From contig SVMP01000103.1 in the NCBI GenBank assembly GCA_015067385.1, positions 1-7,647 of the forward strand: a stretch of DNA of 7,647 nucleotides. The letters run 5' to 3'. Position 1 is the first letter of the stretch. Every line of letters begins with the position of its first letter. Shown one piece after another: positions 7,304-7,647 of this stretch. This DNA comes from Oscillospiraceae bacterium. GTDB taxonomy: Bacteria > Bacillota > Clostridia > Oscillospirales > UBA644. Below the pieces are notes generated by a model. It saw only the letters and a program-made list of their open reading frames with translations. It was not told the DNA's origin and did no database searches. The translations under genes were made by a program, and so were the position numbers.

Positions 7304-7334
7304 TTGACAATCAAATGAGTGACAACAGTATTTT
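7304..7334 (+). promoter_or_regulatory. Possible promoter in the divergent intergenic region, with a TGACAA direct repeat
   Basis: The 114-base gap between the divergent LGFP and tepA genes contains a perfect TTGACA (7304-7309) with a weak TATTTT (7329-7334) at a long 19-base spacing, reading toward tepA. TGACAA occurs twice, 15 bases apart (7305-7310 and 7320-7325). On the minus strand these read TTGTCA and could act as a -35 toward the LGFP gene, with AT-rich candidates near 7297-7303. The repeat could also be an operator half-site pair. None of these is strong. Confidence 0.3.
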
Positions 7335-7396
7335 TTTCAAATAAAGAAGAATAATCCGTGTATATTTTTGGCGAGGCATGAAAAAATAAAAACACA

Positions 7397-7647
7397 ATGA
7401 ACGAAAAAGAAATCAAAGAAAGCGGCTCTGTAACAGCTGCGGGAATACACTGTCTGACGATTATCGGTCAGATCGAGGGACATTATATTCTTCCCTCTCA
7501 AAACAAAACAACAAAATACGAACACGTCATTCCGGCACTCGTAGCAATAGAAAAAAGCGATCAGATAAAAGGTCTTTTAGTTATTCTTAATACGGTCGGC
7601 GGAGATGTTGAAGCAGGTCTTGCAATAGCGGAAATGATAAACAGTAT
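7397..7647 (+). CDS. tepA: TepA-like ClpP-family protease, N-terminal 83 residues (3' end outside window)
   Basis: TepA (YmfB) of Bacillus is a ClpP-related, probably membrane-associated serine peptidase first described as translocation-enhancing. The 83 codons seen include IHCLTIIGQIEGHYILPSQ (17-35), typical of TepA, and NTVGGDVEAGLAIAEMI (65-81), the ClpP-fold segment equivalent to the NSPGG...AG.AI region. The catalytic Ser and His lie beyond the window, so activity cannot be judged. The start is the only possible ATG, because an in-frame TGA lies at 7379-7381. No Shine-Dalgarno sequence stands at normal spacing; the nearest, GAGG at 7373-7376, is 20 bases away. In Bacillus, tepA lies next to the spoIIIE/ftsK-type translocase gene, so such a gene may follow, but this cannot be seen here. 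Confidence 0.85.
   Translation, partial: MNEKEIKESGSVTAAGIHCLTIIGQIEGHYILPSQNKTTKYEHVIPALVAIEKSDQIKGLLVILNTVGGDVEAGLAIAEMINS

Noticed and set aside
7378..7389. A tiny ATG-AAA-AAA-TAA leader ORF before tepA
   Set aside because: GAGG sits only one base before the ATG, too close to act as a ribosome binding site, and three codons in A-rich sequence arise easily by chance.

Overview
The window looks like chromosomal DNA from a strictly anaerobic, low-to-mid GC Clostridia-type Firmicute, probably of the gut or a similar habitat. The evidence is a pyruvate:ferredoxin oxidoreductase with strong highly-expressed codon bias, purine-rich AGGAG-type ribosome binding sites, a ClpP-like TepA homologue, and secreted wall-type proteins of the kind seen in Clostridia. 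Placement below class level is not supported by what can be seen.

Layout. (1) 1-2223, plus strand: the C-terminal 740 codons of nifJ/PFOR, the central anaerobic pyruvate-oxidising enzyme, closed by a strong intrinsic terminator at 2268-2302. (2) 2326-5567, plus strand: a two-gene operon, with a compact cytoplasmic GH78-family (alpha-L-rhamnosidase-like) glycosidase followed 23 nt later by a calcineurin-like metallophosphoesterase. It ends at a hairpin terminator (5592-5622). (3) 5653-7282, minus strand, convergent with region 2: a secreted LGFP-repeat protein with a C-terminal membrane anchor, overlapped by a gene for a membrane-tethered CHAP-like protein. (4) 7397 to the end, plus strand, divergent from region 3: the first 83 codons of a TepA-like ClpP-family protein.

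How the parts relate. nifJ and tepA look like ordinary housekeeping genes. The two inner pairs look like accessory cargo: a glycan-degrading pair that would act inside the cell, and a surface pair in which a putative wall-binding LGFP protein is made together with a CHAP-fold protein. The most unusual point is that the CHAP domain aligns well with the clostridial CHAP pattern but appears to have lost both the nucleophilic cysteine (Ser at the W-C-A-x-F position) and the catalytic histidine (Arg at the D-H-V-G-I-V position). Its start is also odd: the open frame begins inside the upstream gene and offers no codon with a recognisable Shine-Dalgarno sequence. The window holds no RNA gene, insertion sequence or CRISPR array that I can see, and no gene-free stretch longer than about 115 bases.
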